NCBI RefSeq assembly: GCF_000428105.1
Contig: NZ_ATZH01000037.1
Location: 1-46,444, forward strand
Source: Bacteroides pyogenes DSM 20611 = JCM 6294
Lineage (GTDB): Bacteria > Bacteroidota > Bacteroidia > Bacteroidales > Bacteroidaceae
DNA length: 46,444 nt
Direction of reading: 5' to 3'
Program-made: the position numbers and the translations under genes
Shown: positions 36,336 through 46,200 of the stretch, one piece after another
How positions within the stretch are numbered: position 1 is the stretch's first letter
Layout of the letters: every line of letters starts with the position of its first letter
Notes under the pieces: generated by a model
Databases searched by the model: none
Told to the model about the DNA's origin: nothing
The model's input: only the letters and a program-made list of their open reading frames with translations

Positions 36336-38831
36336 TTAATTTATCAATTCCTTGAACCATTTTCCGGAATCATCACACAAAATCCGATAGCTCGCCCCCT
36401 TCACCGTTTTGAAAGAAAGCGTCTGCCCGGCGTACTTCAGTGTACACTGCTCTCCGGCATTGGAAAGAACGACAGCCTCTGTCAACTTCCCGTTTCTCCA
36501 CTTCATAGACACTTCAAAGTTTCCTTTCGCGCGAATACCGTTCACCGAGCCTTCCTTCCACGCATCGGGCAAAGCCGGAAGCAACTGAATGAATCCCATG
36601 TGGCTTTGCAACAACATCTCGGTGATGCCCGCCGTACCTCCGAAGTTCCCGTCGATCTGGAAAGGCGGGTGTGTGTCCCAAAGATTATCCAGCGTACCGT
36701 TTTTCAGCAGGTTGCCGAAGAGTGTGTAGGCATGATTCCCGTCATGCAGGCGTGCCCACTGGTTCAGCTTCCATCCCATGCTCCATCCGGTAGCTCCGTC
36801 GCCCCGATGCCTGAGCACCACCTTAGAAGCTTTCGCCCATTCGGGAGTGGTGACGGGAGAGATGGTACGCCCCGGATGCAGACCGAACAGATGATTCACA
36901 TGCCGGTGATGGTCGTTCGGGTCGTCAATGTCTGCCGACCACTCCATCAATTGCCCGTAACGCCCTATCCGATAAGGAGCCAGCCGGGCAAGCACATTTT
37001 CCCACTCCTTCCGCTCTTTGCGGTCTACATTCAGCACCTTACCGGCTTCGATGGCATCCAGCAGAATTTCACGAACCACGGCATGCACGAATGTAGCCCC
37101 CTGATCCACCGGACCATGCTCCGGCGATGTGGAAGGAGCCGCAGTATATGTGCCGTCGGGCTTATGCCACAAGTAGTCGACCGCAAACCGGGCGCTGCTT
37201 TTAATCAGTTCATAACCAATTTCCTTCAGGAACTTCTTGTCGCGCGTATAGTCGTAATATTCCCAGACATGCGTTGCGAGCCACGGCCCCGCCATCGGAT
37301 TGAAGTTCCACGACATATCCTGACTCTCCAGCGGAGCGGTAAACCCGAAGATGTTGCCCGAGATAGAAGCCGTCCACCCCCTCGCTCCGAAGTAAGCGCG
37401 GGCCGTTTTCTCTCCCGGCTTCACCAGTGTACGGATGAAGTCGATGAGCGGAAGCATGCACTCGTCCAGGTTGGCGGAACAGGCAGGCCAATAGTTCATC
37501 TGCACATTGATATTATTATGATAGTCCACACGCCAGGGACCGTCCACATTGTTATGCCATATCCCCTGCAGATTGGCAGGCATATTGCCCGGCCGCGAAC
37601 TTGCAATGAGCAGATAGCGTCCGAACTGATAGTAAAGCTCTTCCAGATAATAATCCGGCTGTCCTTTGCGGTAATTCCGCAAACGCTGGTCGGTAGGCAC
37701 ATCGGCAACTTGCATGCCGGGATTCAGGTTCAACTTCACCCGCCGGAACAAGGATGAATAATCCGCGTAATGCTCGGCAAGCAAGGCCGCATATCCTTTT
37801 GCTGCCGCATCATCCGCCCACTGACGGGTGGTTTCGGCAGGATTCACGCCTACATACGTCTTCGGGTCATTGAAGTCAGGATCGAAATTCATCTTATAGT
37901 CCGTATCCGCCGTGATATAAAACACGGCTTCATCGGCTCCCTCCACCCTTATCTTTCCACCGGCATTGCTCAACGTTCCGCCTTTCACCACCGCACGGAT
38001 GCGCACCACATACTTCATCCCGTTATTATCCAACGCGGCGGAATATACCAGTCCGCTGTTCCCGTCGGGTTTCATCTCTCCCTCCGACACCGGATTGGGC
38101 GCATAGCTGAACGTAAGGCTCTGCTTACCCGGACGGTCGGCGGCAAAACGCACCGCCATCACATTGGCGGGATAAGAAATGAAAAAGTCGCGCTTGTATG
38201 CCACATCGTCTTTCTTAAACCGCACCACAGCCACCGCCGAATCCAGCGAAAGGCTGCGCCGATAGCCACTCATCCCCACAGCGCTCAGTCCCGTTTCAAT
38301 GTAGAACTCCCCCATCGTAGTAAAGTTTCCGAAGCGGAAAGGATTCTCGCGCGACGCCTCGTACGGTACCTCGCTATTGAAGTTCTCCCGTGTCAGCCGC
38401 GCCGCCTTCTCCCCGTCTCCGTCAACAAACGCCCGGCGGATTTCATCCAGTATATGAGCCGACTGCTTATTCACATTCCAGTAATAAGCCGCTCCTTTAG
38501 ACGTGTTAGGTCCCCCTCGCCACAGAGTTTTCTCATTGAAAGTAATTCGTTCGGCCTCCACCGAACCCAAAACGTTTGCTCCCAAGCTGCCGTTACCGAT
38601 TGGCAGCGACCTCGATTCCCAAGCCGCATCAGGATTCCGCGCAGTGTCTCCGGCGGACTCAGGTTTATTCTCCCCCTTCCACATGTCGGGACGCCCGCCG
38701 TACCAGACAGCTCGTCCTTCCAAAGTATTCGGCTTGTCGAACCAGATGGAATAATTTCTCGTATGCTCACCGGCCCGGAGAGGGCATAGCATAATAAGTG
38801 CAGGTAGTAGCGAAAAGATTCTCTTCATCAT
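36336..38831 (-). CDS. GH95 alpha-L-fucosidase, secreted
   Basis: The 831-residue enzyme has a signal peptide and the GH95 layout: N-terminal beta domain (about 30-310), helical linker, (alpha/alpha)6 barrel (about 380-760) and C-terminal beta domain. Candidate active-site residues match those of Bifidobacterium AfcA: N440 and N442 in HNNINV, E571 in STSPEHG and D727 in QIDGNFGG. GH95 mostly removes alpha-1,2-fucose with inversion; some members act on alpha-1,2-galactose. The motif set favours fucosidase. It is the first of three glycosidase genes. Its substrate would be the H-antigen fucose exposed on mucin or milk-type glycans. Confidence 0.92.
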   Translation of the reverse strand: MMKRIFSLLPALIMLCPLRAGEHTRNYSIWFDKPNTLEGRAVWYGGRPDMWKGENKPESAGDTARNPDAAWESRSLPIGNGSLGANVLGSVEAERITFNEKTLWRGGPNTSKGAAYYWNVNKQSAHILDEIRRAFVDGDGEKAARLTRENFNSEVPYEASRENPFRFGNFTTMGEFYIETGLSAVGMSGYRRSLSLDSAVAVVRFKKDDVAYKRDFFISYPANVMAVRFAADRPGKQSLTFSYAPNPVSEGEMKPDGNSGLVYSAALDNNGMKYVVRIRAVVKGGTLSNAGGKIRVEGADEAVFYITADTDYKMNFDPDFNDPKTYVGVNPAETTRQWADDAAAKGYAALLAEHYADYSSLFRRVKLNLNPGMQVADVPTDQRLRNYRKGQPDYYLEELYYQFGRYLLIASSRPGNMPANLQGIWHNNVDGPWRVDYHNNINVQMNYWPACSANLDECMLPLIDFIRTLVKPGEKTARAYFGARGWTASISGNIFGFTAPLESQDMSWNFNPMAGPWLATHVWEYYDYTRDKKFLKEIGYELIKSSARFAVDYLWHKPDGTYTAAPSTSPEHGPVDQGATFVHAVVREILLDAIEAGKVLNVDRKERKEWENVLARLAPYRIGRYGQLMEWSADIDDPNDHHRHVNHLFGLHPGRTISPVTTPEWAKASKVVLRHRGDGATGWSMGWKLNQWARLHDGNHAYTLFGNLLKNGTLDNLWDTHPPFQIDGNFGGTAGITEMLLQSHMGFIQLLPALPDAWKEGSVNGIRAKGNFEVSMKWRNGKLTEAVVLSNAGEQCTLKYAGQTLSFKTVKGASYRILCDDSGKWFKELIN

Positions 38832-39250
38832 TTCATTGTCGTTTTTCTAAAGTATAAAATATGTTTGCGAACTCTCTCTTCAAGCTATCGCTCTATGTAC
38901 ATGAAGGTTGTGCGTACAAAGATGCATTATAAATGCCACATCACATAAATATTTATCAAGTTTTTACACAATTTTCAAACTTCCGGAGTTCAATAATAAA
39001 AAGTTGATGAGATAACTGGCAAATCTCCCAAAAACGTCATAGATACGCGAGTTCGGGATAAGCAAATCTGCTATATAGGGTGAAAACGTCTCCAATTGGG
39101 AATTACATGGTTTAGTAATTTCTTTACCATGCTCATGAGTAGTAATTTCATCCGTTATAAATATGAAATTAGAAACATTAATGAACTCTTTTTCGAGACT
39201 CAAAAAAGCATGGACAGCAATAATTTACCAACAATATTCTATTTTGTAAA
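38832..39250. other. AT-rich gap between hipA and GH95
   Basis: This 419-bp gap holds a near-consensus -7 box (38917-38924) upstream of GH95. A 79-residue minus-strand frame (38964-39203) opens only from TTG and shows no family feature. The region is more AT-rich than the flanking enzyme genes. Confidence 0.6.
38917..38924 (-). promoter_or_regulatory. Possible -7 box upstream of GH95
   Basis: CAAAGATG on the plus strand reads CATCTTTG on the minus strand, one base from TAnnTTTG. It lies 86 bp upstream of the GH95 start codon. If used, the three hydrolases can be transcribed separately from susCD and hipBA. Confidence 0.3.
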
Positions 39251-40516
39251 TCAAACGCAATCTTTCCACCTTGCATCCAACACTCCAACAAACATTTCCA
39301 TCTCTCTCTTGGAAATACTCAATCGTGTTGCCATTTCTCGCCATCCTTTTACAACTTCAATCACCTCGGAAATAATCTTTTCCGCTACTTTGCGATTAAG
39401 CATATAATCTTCGCAAGTATCAAGCAAAATACTCAGTTCTGCCTTATTGGAGGTTGATGAGACAAGCAGACTCTGATACTCATTCAGAGTAGGATTCATA
39501 TCGTATGCAGGAGAAAGCGTCCAGCCTTTTGCGGTCAAAAGAAAACCATGATTGCGGAAATGGTCATCGCTATTGCCAATGCAAATGTTGAAAGCCACAC
39601 GACGATAGAGTTCCTGCAGATTCCTTTCTACATTCGTACAGTTCCGGATTATAAAATCAACTATATCCAGATAACCATGCCCTGTTGTTGCGTTGTCTCC
39701 GTCATTGAGTCCCAATAAGGTCATGGCAGAAGCAAAGTGAATCCGTTTCCCCTCTTGGGTTCTGTCGAAGCGTTGAGAAAGCAAAGTGTGATATTTCTCG
39801 CCAGTAGCCGGCACTTTGGTTTTCGCAGCATTTATACCGGTTTTCACAGCAAGGAGGTGGCTAAAGTGTTCCCAAAGTCCTGCATCGTAATCATCTTTGC
39901 GAGAAGGGAACTTGGCTATATAAAGCGTTTTGTCCGTATCTATCACACTGGCTTTAGGCCTTGCGCCCCCCAATGAAGAACCCGGTTGTACGAGTTGGGC
40001 AACCCATTTCCTATCAGGAAGAACATTCCCCTCTTCGCTTTTCTCAATTTCCGCACTGGCAGCAATCAGCTCCCTTATATCCGTCAGAGGCGGGATTTTC
40101 AACGACTCACTTACATTTATAAATCCTCCGTCTTTTGACTCCTTGAAACGGAAAGCACCCATTCGGGAAAAGTCATCGATACCGGTCAAAAAGTCAAAGG
40201 AAGACAGTCTTCGTACCGGTCGTTTCTCTTCCATCGCAGCAATCTGCTCACGTCGCAACAACAGCGTTCGCCCCCAACGATCCGGCAACACATCCGAGAA
40301 ACATCCGAATATATCTTTCTCCGGTTGCGTGTATTGCTGTCCCGGATAATTATTGAGGTCATCACTCAGGAACAAATTTCCGTGTTTCTTCAGCCATTCA
40401 TCGCTGAAAGTAAAACAATAGCTGTCCGAGCCACGAAGAGATTCATAGCCTAACTCGCCAACGAGTTCTGTTTTCTTGAGCCAATCAAAATCTGCATAGA
40501 CATATAACGTTTTCAT
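39251..40516 (-). CDS. hipA: HipA-family Ser/Thr kinase toxin
   Basis: The 421-residue protein is a HipA-type kinase of a type II toxin-antitoxin pair. It has the N-terminal HipA subdomain (about 1-120), the SSLGGARPK loop (180-188), the catalytic GNSDDHFRNHG segment (D317/D318) and SPAYDMNP with the metal-binding Asp (D339). E. coli HipA phosphorylates glutamyl-tRNA synthetase and causes growth arrest and persistence; the target here is not known. All catalytic motifs are intact. It lies 3 bp after hipB. The surroundings are AT-rich compared with the glycosidase genes, which suggests acquisition from elsewhere. Confidence 0.9.
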   Translation of the reverse strand: MKTLYVYADFDWLKKTELVGELGYESLRGSDSYCFTFSDEWLKKHGNLFLSDDLNNYPGQQYTQPEKDIFGCFSDVLPDRWGRTLLLRREQIAAMEEKRPVRRLSSFDFLTGIDDFSRMGAFRFKESKDGGFINVSESLKIPPLTDIRELIAASAEIEKSEEGNVLPDRKWVAQLVQPGSSLGGARPKASVIDTDKTLYIAKFPSRKDDYDAGLWEHFSHLLAVKTGINAAKTKVPATGEKYHTLLSQRFDRTQEGKRIHFASAMTLLGLNDGDNATTGHGYLDIVDFIIRNCTNVERNLQELYRRVAFNICIGNSDDHFRNHGFLLTAKGWTLSPAYDMNPTLNEYQSLLVSSTSNKAELSILLDTCEDYMLNRKVAEKIISEVIEVVKGWREMATRLSISKREMEMFVGVLDARWKDCV

Positions 40517-40519
40517 AGT

Positions 40520-40840
40520 TTACTCCTTTTTTGAGGCACGTTCCCTAGTCTTCAGACTCAAATCCTGCAAGGCTTTTCCCAATTTATCTTCTTTGGCCAG
40601 CCACAGAATATCATCATCAAGCTGTAAAGCATACAGCACACGCAAATAGATTCCGATTGCTACTGTCGGTGCGCCTTTTTCTATTCGGGACACAGTCAAC
40701 GGAGAACAGGTGGCACGTTCAGCCACCTGAGCCACACTCAGATTCCTGCGCAAGCGAGCCAATTTAATCTGCTCTCCCACAACAGACATCTTCTGCTCCA
40801 ACTTTCGGGGCAACTTAGTCCCCATTGTATTCTTTGCCAT
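40520..40840 (-). CDS. hipB: HipB-like XRE-family antitoxin
   Basis: The 106-residue protein has one XRE-type helix-turn-helix (about 22-76), including NLSVAQVAERATCSPLTVSRIEKG. It is followed by a short charged tail (SLKTRERASKKE). As antitoxin and autorepressor, it should neutralise HipA and bind operators at its own promoter. An exact -7 box (40862-40869) lies 21 bp upstream of the start, and the second ATG (MGTKLP) is an alternative start. It is the first gene of a two-gene operon with hipA. Confidence 0.88.
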   Translation of the reverse strand: MAKNTMGTKLPRKLEQKMSVVGEQIKLARLRRNLSVAQVAERATCSPLTVSRIEKGAPTVAIGIYLRVLYALQLDDDILWLAKEDKLGKALQDLSLKTRERASKKE

Positions 40841-40861
40841 ATTAACTCATTATATAATATG

Positions 40862-40869
40862 CAAAGGTA
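40862..40869 (-). promoter_or_regulatory. -7 promoter box of hipBA
   Basis: CAAAGGTA on the plus strand reads TACCTTTG on the minus strand, an exact -7 element just upstream of the hipB start codon. The predicted leader is about 15 nt. This shows that hipBA does not depend on the upstream susCD transcript. Confidence 0.55.
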
Positions 40870-40960
40870 CTACTTTTTATATATTTAATGATGTATTATA
40901 GGTAAAAAAGCGTAATAAACATTTGGTAGGCTGAGAACCTCTCGAATGTCCTTTATTTAT

Positions 40961-40968
40961 TACCTTTG
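40961..40968 (+). promoter_or_regulatory. Plus-strand -7 box without an obvious gene
   Basis: TACCTTTG matches TAnnTTTG on the plus strand, about 100 bp from the hipB promoter and divergent from it. Only an 8-codon frame (MNKKMYIL) follows. It could drive a small RNA or a transcript antisense to susD, or be inactive. Confidence 0.3.
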
Positions 40969-41272
40969 CAGCATTTGAAAGCTTATGAATAAAAAAATGT
41001 ATATTCTGTAACAGCTCAAATGTTAAATATACCATAGACACTGCTTTAGATAAATATTTATTAATTTTCACCTCTTTCACAAAAAATAGCCTATCTCGTT
41101 TTCTTCAGTAATATTTATCGGAAACCTCAACAATCCAAACAAACATAGATTCTGCACAAATTTCCGGCCATAGTAATTAAAAATACTCCACTTGAGAATC
41201 CGTTATACATATAAAATCCTACCAAATGAAGAAACTCCCAGTTTAAAAGCCTTCATTCAAACTTGCTTTTAT

Positions 41273-41321
41273 GCAAAAAAAAGAACCATGACAATATTCA
41301 GAAAGAGTTTTGTCATGGCTC
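41273..41321 (-). terminator. Intrinsic terminator of susCD
   Basis: CCATGACAA (41286-41294) pairs exactly with TTGTCATGG (41310-41318). On the minus strand the stem is followed by TTCTTTTTTTT. It begins about 35 bp beyond the susD stop codon and separates susCD from hipBA. Confidence 0.8.
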
Positions 41322-41352
41322 TATTAAATTTTAAAATCTATAAGAGGTTAGT

Positions 41353-43224
41353 CTAGTGCAAGATTACGTTACTGTTGTCCGTAGGATTCTGAGTCAGCGT
41401 GCCCGGATAAGAATTAATGGCATCCTGTGGTATATAATACACTACACGAAAATCGGTAGCAGGTACATCTTCAAACTGTTTTTGAGGTCCCGGATAACGA
41501 CGCTGCAAAGATTTTCCATTACGGAAGACATCATAGCTACGCTCTGCCTGAAACGCCAATTCCAACTGACGCTCCTTATCAATCAACTCTCCAGCTTTAT
41601 CAGCAGAAAGATCAGGATATTCTCCTCCTTCGATAGAACGTCCCCGAATCGTATTCAAATCAATCAACGCTTTCCCATACTCACCCATTTTGGCATACGC
41701 CTCGGCTCTGTTCAAAAATATTTCTCCCAAACGGCTAATGACCGGTGAATGTAAATGAGAGTCTTCTCCTTCACGAGAACATTTGGTAATATAAAACTGA
41801 GGATATGCACGATTCAAAATTATAAAATAATCTTGCGTTCCTACCAGATCGATAAGTATAGGGGTTACATTGTTACCGGCATTGTATTTTTTCACCTTGA
41901 AATAACCATCTTCTTCGGATACTAAATCAAGTTCATACTTGACATCTTTTACTTCCGTCTTGCCGTCAGCTCCTTTTTTAGCCACCAGTTTATCAGGATC
42001 ATCCAAACTTCTTTCATATTGAGTTACCGCTTTTTCTATAGCATAAAACTTACCACCTTCTTCACTGAAATCGGCTTGTACATAGTTATATCCAATATTG
42101 TCATTCAACGTAATGTTCACTTTCGCCGGAAGAGTAGGCTTGATAAACCTGATTACTTTTCTCATCTTCCCATTTTCCGACTTATAGTAGGTAGGTTCGA
42201 TAAATGCCGCCCTTGCATCAACAATTTTATAGCTGTCGGGACGCCAGTCATTACGTCCGGTTTCATTAAGCAGGTCTATATATTTCGCACTAGCATACAT
42301 CTCACCCCATCCCATGCCACCGATATTGGCATACATACCTCCAACGCCATAGTAATGGTCGTAGCCCGAAAATTCGGATGCTACACGTTTCACTACGAAA
42401 ATAGACTCTTTGTTATTCTCCGGCTTCATTTGATTGTATTTCATAAAATCCGCCCGTGGCAGCAATGTGTATTTATTCGACTTTATCACTTTCGTTGCAT
42501 AATCTGCAGCCAACGCCGCATACTCTCGATTCGGCGACTCATAAGTACCACTCATATAAAGATAAATACGCGACAGCATTGCCCATGCAGCCTCTTTCGA
42601 CGCATAAGCTACTCCTTTATCAATTGTCATCAGGCTTTCCGCCTTTTTCAAATCCTCGATAGCTTGAGCATAAGTCTTTTCCACTGTTGCTCTATCGGGC
42701 AGCAACATATCACCCAATACATTTTCCGGAGTTCCGTTAACAATGGGTACACCCAAGTTTTTATCCGGAGCCTGATAATAAGGACGACCGTAAGCGCGGG
42801 CGAGGTAAAAGTACAGCATACCGCGCACATAATAACATTCTCCAAGATTGTTGTCTATCTCGGCACCTTGTCCCTCTTTTATCATAGATATAATGTTAGA
42901 CGCCTGGGCAATTGCCTTGTAGCCGTAGTCCCAAAAATTCTGCAAGCGATAATTCTTTGCCGTACGAGAGAACGAAATAAATTCATAAAACGCATCTGTA
43001 GAAGAACCGCGAATCATCATATTGTCGCCGGCATATTCACCGCAACGATGCATAGGATCAGACCAAGTTTTCAACTGCGCATACATTCCATTCATCAGTG
43101 CACCTAAAGATGTTGAAGGATCGCCTGTTATTTTACTTGCCGACATGCTATTACTCGGCAAACGCTCAATATCGCAGGCAGCCAAAGTTATTGCCGCCAA
43201 TAATATCATTATTATCTTTTTCAT
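41353..43224 (-). CDS. susD: SusD/RagB-family glycan-binding lipoprotein
   Basis: The 623-residue lipoprotein has a signal ending in lipobox LAAC at C17. The mature part has the SusD layout: N-terminal tetratricopeptide-like helices with EAAWAMLSRIYLYMSGTY and a C-terminal SusD family region with EIFLNRAEAYAKMGEYGKALIDLN. SusD proteins sit on the cell surface as the lid of the SusC transporter and bind the target glycan. It is 13 bp after the susC stop. The gene symbol is generic, since the glycan is unknown; the downstream enzymes suggest mucin or blood-group-B-type glycans. Confidence 0.95.
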   Translation of the reverse strand: MKKIIMILLAAITLAACDIERLPSNSMSASKITGDPSTSLGALMNGMYAQLKTWSDPMHRCGEYAGDNMMIRGSSTDAFYEFISFSRTAKNYRLQNFWDYGYKAIAQASNIISMIKEGQGAEIDNNLGECYYVRGMLYFYLARAYGRPYYQAPDKNLGVPIVNGTPENVLGDMLLPDRATVEKTYAQAIEDLKKAESLMTIDKGVAYASKEAAWAMLSRIYLYMSGTYESPNREYAALAADYATKVIKSNKYTLLPRADFMKYNQMKPENNKESIFVVKRVASEFSGYDHYYGVGGMYANIGGMGWGEMYASAKYIDLLNETGRNDWRPDSYKIVDARAAFIEPTYYKSENGKMRKVIRFIKPTLPAKVNITLNDNIGYNYVQADFSEEGGKFYAIEKAVTQYERSLDDPDKLVAKKGADGKTEVKDVKYELDLVSEEDGYFKVKKYNAGNNVTPILIDLVGTQDYFIILNRAYPQFYITKCSREGEDSHLHSPVISRLGEIFLNRAEAYAKMGEYGKALIDLNTIRGRSIEGGEYPDLSADKAGELIDKERQLELAFQAERSYDVFRNGKSLQRRYPGPQKQFEDVPATDFRVVYYIPQDAINSYPGTLTQNPTDNSNVILH

Positions 43225-43237
43225 ATTCTCTTGCCAA

Positions 43238-46200
43238 TTAGAAAGTTAGATTTAATCCAAACATATACTTACGCGTAGAAGGATAAACAGAAGGAAGTGC
43301 AGTACCCATAACACTTAATTTACCTTCCGCATCATACCCGGCTGCCAATTCCGGATCTACACCCGAATACCCCGAAATGGTAAACAAGTTTTCACCTGTA
43401 AAGAAAAAACGGAGGTTCTGGATACCGTATTGCTGCAGTTTAAAGTTATATCCCAACGTAAGAGAGCGCATTTTCAAAAAGTCATTGCTTTCCAAATAGC
43501 GTGAAGAAGGAGAGTTTCCTTTATCCTGATTATTATATTTAGCCACCGGATGTGTTGCCACATCACCCTCTTTCTGCCAACGACTCCATCCTTTTTTCAA
43601 CTTCATCTGATTCCGGTCACTATAAGTACCATCCGCATCGTATTCCTGACGGGAGTAGTTATATATCTGTCCCCCGATAGAGTAGCCGAAAACCGCATTC
43701 AGATCAAAATTCTTCCATGTCAGCGAAGTTGAGAATCCGCCAAACAAATCAGGTGAAGAAGTGCCGCATTTAGTCTGCTTGGCTTCTGCATATTTGGAAG
43801 TTTTCTCACCGCTTCCATCGTTCTTATACCACATGGGCGCACCATTGTCGGGATTGACTCCCGCCCATTCCACCAGATAGTAAGTATCTACCGGCTCACC
43901 AACTTCCAAGACTCTCTGCGCCGTACCGGCAATAGAGGTGCCGTCGTTGATTATGACCGGTTGTACCACATATTCTCCCGCAGTATTCAGCTGTCTGTAC
44001 AAGTCTTTGAGCTTATTTTTGTTGTATCCCATATTGACATCCATACTCCACACCCAGTCTTTATTACGGATGATATCTCCTCCAATAGCCAGTTCGATAC
44101 CTTTATTTTCCATTTTTCCAATATTCCTCCAAACACTGGTCACCCCTGTCAATCCGGTGATAGGAACCTTATAAAGGATATTATCAGTTTTTTTGATATA
44201 AAAATCAAGAGCAAGCCGCAGACGGTCAGCAAAGAAAGAAGCATCCACCCCAACACCGGTAGTAAAAGTTTTCTCCCAAGTAAGTCCGGGATTACCGATC
44301 TGCGAGATTAACGCACCCGGGACACCGTTATAGCTTGCTCCCACAGCATATAAATCATATTGAGGATATAAATCATAAGGACGATTCCCCACTGTTCCAT
44401 ATGACAAACGTAATTTCAGATTGTCAACCCAATCGGCTTTAAACCAACGCTCCCGATGGATATTCCAACCGGCACTTATGGAAAAGAAATTTCCATATTT
44501 CACATCGTCTCCAAAGTTAGAAGCGCCGTCACGACGGAAAGAGAACTGAGCCAAGTATCTGTTGTCGTAAGCATAATTGGCATTAAACAAATAAGATTGC
44601 ACAGCCCATTCGGTTGTATATCCTTTGGCACGTTCAGGCTTAGCAGTCACCTGCAGTACCTCAAATCCGGGAACGAAGCCTGTACCATATACATCTACGA
44701 AATTTTGGAGATAATCGTTAAACTCATAAGCCAGTAATCCGTTGACAGAATGCTTCTCAAAAACTTTATTGAAACGGAGTATCTGGTTGGTATACCTCCG
44801 TGTCCAGTCTTGCCTCCACTCTGTAATACGTCCGCCTACATTTTGAGCGTTGCTCGAACGGGGATCTGAGTAGCCATGAGTCGAAAGATTCGTATATCTG
44901 TAATTATTGACCGAAGAAAAAGTAAGCCAATCTGTAATTTTTACATCAAAATCCAAGTTACCGGAAAACTCATATTGCCTAGATTCCGAATGATTCCATT
45001 GCAAATCATACAAATAGTTTGTCTGCTGGCTATTTACCCAACCGCTATAACGATGAGGAACAAGGTTTCCTTTTTCATCATAAGGGCTATCCCAAGGCAA
45101 CATGGAATACATGGCCGTCACCGAATACTGCCGATCATCAATGTCACGACGAGCGCCATTGATTGAAGGCTTAACCGTAATTCGTTCAAGAGGTTTATAG
45201 GTCGTCTTGAAACGGAAATTGTAACGTGAATAGTTATATCCTTTCACTGCACCATCCTCATCATAATATCCTAACGAAAGATAAGAGCGCAGCTTTTCTC
45301 CTCCGCCTTGCATAGAAACATTGTAATCCTGAATATATCCACTTTGAGTCGCCAAGTTCCACCAATCAAAGTTGCTGTTTCTCAAATCCGGATTCCAGCG
45401 GGAAAACGAGATTTCATTTGCATTTTGATAAGAAGCATAATAATCGTATAGCTCTGCTCCATTCATCATCTTCAAGTTTCCATTGTCCAGCCTGCTAAAT
45501 CCCATTTTTGCCGATGCATTAATTGTCATTTTCTCCGCGCGCGGATTCTTTGTAGTAACAACGATGACTCCGTTAGCTCCTTGCGAACCATATATAGCTG
45601 TAGAAGCTGCGTCTTTCAAAATAGTCATGCTCTCGATATCCGCAGGGTTCAACTGGCCGGCACTGTTTCCTACAATCACCCCATCTATCACCCATAACGG
45701 ATCAGTAATACCATTCAATGTCGTTTTACCACGAATCACAACGGCTCCGCTGGAACCGGGCTGTCCCGAACCCGGAGCAACATATACACCGGGAGCCTTG
45801 CTGTTTAAAAGGTTCTCAACCGACGGACTGGTCACATTCTGAAGTTTATCGCTTTTGATGCTTTGCATAGCACCTGTGAGACTCTCCTTACGTTGTGTAC
45901 CATATCCCACAACCACAACTTCGTCCAGCGTTTTGGTATCTTCCTCGAGCGTGATATTCAATTGTCGACCGCTAACAGCAGTTACCTCCTGTGTCTTATA
46001 TCCAATGAAGGAGACGATCAGCACAGAATTGCGCGGCGCATCCAACGAGAATTTACCATCCAAATCGGTAATGGTGCCTACTGTACCGCCTTTCACTGCC
46101 ACCGAAGCGCCTATAATCGGTTCGCCGTTGCGGTCGAGCACTACACCTTTCACCGGTTCTGCCTGAGCCGTTTCCTGTATGCTGCGGCTGTCGTCGGCTA

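Larger units (their letters stand above)
40841..41352. other. AT-rich gap between susD and hipB
   Basis: This 512-bp gap has no supported gene. It contains the hipB promoter on the minus strand, a plus-strand -7-like box at 40961-40968 with no following ORF, and the susD terminator at 41273-41321. Confidence 0.7.

Noticed and set aside
34605..37757. 1050-codon plus-strand open frame opposite GH20 and GH95
   Set aside because: It is antisense to two clear glycosidases and its product has no recognisable domain. Such long frames arise by chance opposite biased codon use.
38964..39203. 79-codon minus-strand frame just after hipA
   Set aside because: It opens only from TTG, lacks recognisable features, and lies in AT-rich DNA where such frames are common. 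It could be a mobile-element relic, but I cannot support that.
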